DNA of 64,000 bases from Stichopus chloronotus (lineage: Eukaryota > Echinodermata > Holothuroidea > Aspidochirotida > Stichopodidae), in assembly GCA_021234535.1 (NCBI GenBank), contig CM037837.1:1116001-1180000 (forward strand). The letters are read 5' to 3'. This document shows, in pieces, positions 62,569-64,000 of this stretch. The stretch's first letter is position 1; every line of letters begins with the position of its first letter. Position numbers and translations under genes: made by a program. Below the pieces are notes generated by a model, which saw only the letters and a list, made by a program, of their open reading frames with translations, was not told the DNA's origin and did not search any database.

Positions 62569-64000
62569 CTGAGGAGACGAGAGAAAACGGAGGTCAAGAT
62601 TCACATCGGATGATGAATTTAACTACAGATACGTACAGAGTTACCAATTTATCATGACAGTTCAAGAAACCATATCTTACATTTCCATGATGACAGTTAC
62701 AGAAGACTTATTCTCAACTAACGCACCTTTCCAGTGGCTTTGATAAACATTCAAATGTTTCACTGGTCCCCTGTTGATATATTGCAACAAGTACTACCAC
62801 TCACTACTGTTTGTACACATGTTACGCAAGTACAAACAGAAATGAATAAACGAACGAATCACTACCGAAATAACCAATGAACAAATGAAGTTGCATGCTT
62901 TCTTTCCGATACATTTTTCAACCACAATTAGGCATATATACAAGCCTTTAGAGAGGAATGAATCTTTAAGTTAAACGATCAGCAACAACGGAGTGAGTGA
63001 CGATGGTTTTTTCTCTTATTTTTTCCTTTTTTTTTTTTTCAATTTTACACTAATTCAAACTTTCTTTAAAACCAGAAAGCCAAAAGGCTTGGTCATTCCT
63101 TGCCATATGACTAATATTATGACAAACATGAACTACCCACAAGACAAGTATGAGATCAACTACAGTTTATTCTTCTCGAGACATGATAACCTGTGGACCG
63201 AATTTACCTTTCTCCTCCTCTTAAAACAAGTGTGCCAAAATTGATAGAGGTCATCTATTCAATATGCGCAATACACTTGCTAAGTATGAAATCCCTCACA
63301 GTTACCCTTCTTGATAGTGTTAACAAGATTTTGACTTTTGAGGACCATCAAATCTTTGACCTCCACAAAAACAATACAGGCACAACCAATGAAAATGAGC
63401 AATATACCTGGTAAGTATTGGATCCCTCACAGTTTACACGACTTTTACCCTTTGAACTCTAATGAAGTGACTGCAAATGACCTTTGACCTACACCTAAAA
63501 CAATATGGAACTAGAATGAACTAAACATGAACAATCCATAGGTATGAGATCTCTCACAGTTACCATTCTTTAGATAGAAGTGTTAAGAAGGTTAATACAC
63601 TATATGAGCTCTGGTGACCATAAGTGACCTTTGACCTCCACTAAAATCAATAGGGATCATCTATTCAGTATGGCCGATTTACACACTCAGTATGAAATCA
63701 GTCACGGTTACCCTTCTTCAGATATTCTGGTTACAAGGTATTCACAGTTTGGCATGTGGGTTGATATGACCCTCTTAGATTACTTTTGATGAACGAAATA
63801 GTCTGCAGTACCTAAGGATACTATCCTTTTCAACAGTGAAAATAAATATAAGAATGTCTTTAACAAAGTATGAACCAACCTCTGCTCTAAACCTTTTGTG
63901 TCTTTTTCCACCAGGTTCCTTCGTTACAATCCTAAATTGGTGCACTAGACTATTTAGCAAAACTGTAGTTGGTCAGAGACAATATATCTGAAAGACCCTT
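62569..64000 (-). other. PITPNM intron (partial, right edge)
   Basis: Sequence 5' of the first visible exon. It holds the left end and core of a third Helentron-like element from 63070. The N-terminal exon(s) were not found here. Confidence 0.75.
63070..63740 (+). mobile_element. Helentron-like element (copy 3), left end and core
   Basis: It starts AGCCAAAAGGCTTGGTCATTCCTTGCC as a variant of the shared left terminus and continues through GACAAACATGAACTACCCAC, as at 43640. Core units with GACCTTTGACCTCCACTAAA, CAATAGGGATCATCTATTCA and CAGTTACCCTTCTT repeat about every 125-165 bp to 63730. No 3' hairpin was seen before the window ends. Confidence 0.6.

Noticed and set aside
63775..63960. Possible N-terminal PITPNM exon on the minus strand
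   Set aside because: The reading (VHQFRIVTKEPGG...) does not resemble the MLIKEY-type PITP N-terminus and lacks a fitting phase-1 donor.
1..64000. Programmed +1 frameshifting as an explanation of the three PITPNM breaks
   Set aside because: No shared slippery motif at the three sites, and widespread +1 shifting is not known for animal nuclear genes of this family; sequencing or mutation is simpler.

Overview
This is an intron-rich animal nuclear sequence. It shows GT-AG introns, no operons, many short tandem arrays, inverted-repeat transposon remnants and LTR-retroelement fragments. Repeats built around the motif TGACCTTTGACCTCCA, together with TTAA-flanked and Tigger-like small DNA elements, suggest a marine invertebrate, perhaps an echinoderm. 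The species cannot be fixed from the sequence alone.

The only host gene I can support fills almost the whole window on the minus strand. It is a membrane-associated phosphatidylinositol transfer protein of the PITPNM1/2 / RdgB family. Twelve internal exons can be placed between 62568 and 605 with consistent splice phases. They cover the PITP lipid-transfer domain (all but its first part), a serine-rich linker, an acidic FFAT-like motif for binding ER VAP proteins, the conserved LHGGN/LVPCP region, and the DDHD domain up to its LRQ end. The first exon(s) lie beyond the right edge, and the C-terminal LNS2 part lies beyond the left edge. About 830 codons are visible. Three exons (59056-59305, 8476-8687, 2212-2702) each carry exactly one base too many. 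Two of these extra bases sit in or near runs of five G/C, so base-calling error is the simplest explanation, but a damaged allele or decaying copy is possible.

The introns hold the rest. From right to left they contain: a Helentron-like element with tandem core (63070 onward); a 124-bp CATA microsatellite; a 286-bp tandem duplication that copied an exon end with its splice donor; a 1515-bp Tigger/pogo-like element (47310-48824); a Helentron-like element interrupted by a BEL/Pao gag remnant (43600-45175); a 114-bp satellite; a tRNA-like SINE; and two oppositely oriented TTAA-type MITEs flanking a ~50-bp satellite (37733-39702). Further left are a 296-bp tandem duplication, a 567-bp foldback element (27012-27578), a 106-bp higher-order repeat, a 22-bp minisatellite, a ~74-bp array that repeats a splice donor (16587-16960), a solo LTR (13605), a second Helentron-like element (8796-10425), and a deleted Ty3/gypsy element (4970-6447).

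No new protein system was found. The less usual observations are the two intronic duplications that carry copies of their own exon's 5' splice site, a skippable microexon next to the FFAT motif, and the repeat-cored Helentron-like family. I saw no CRISPR array, rRNA, bona fide tRNA gene or nested second host gene.
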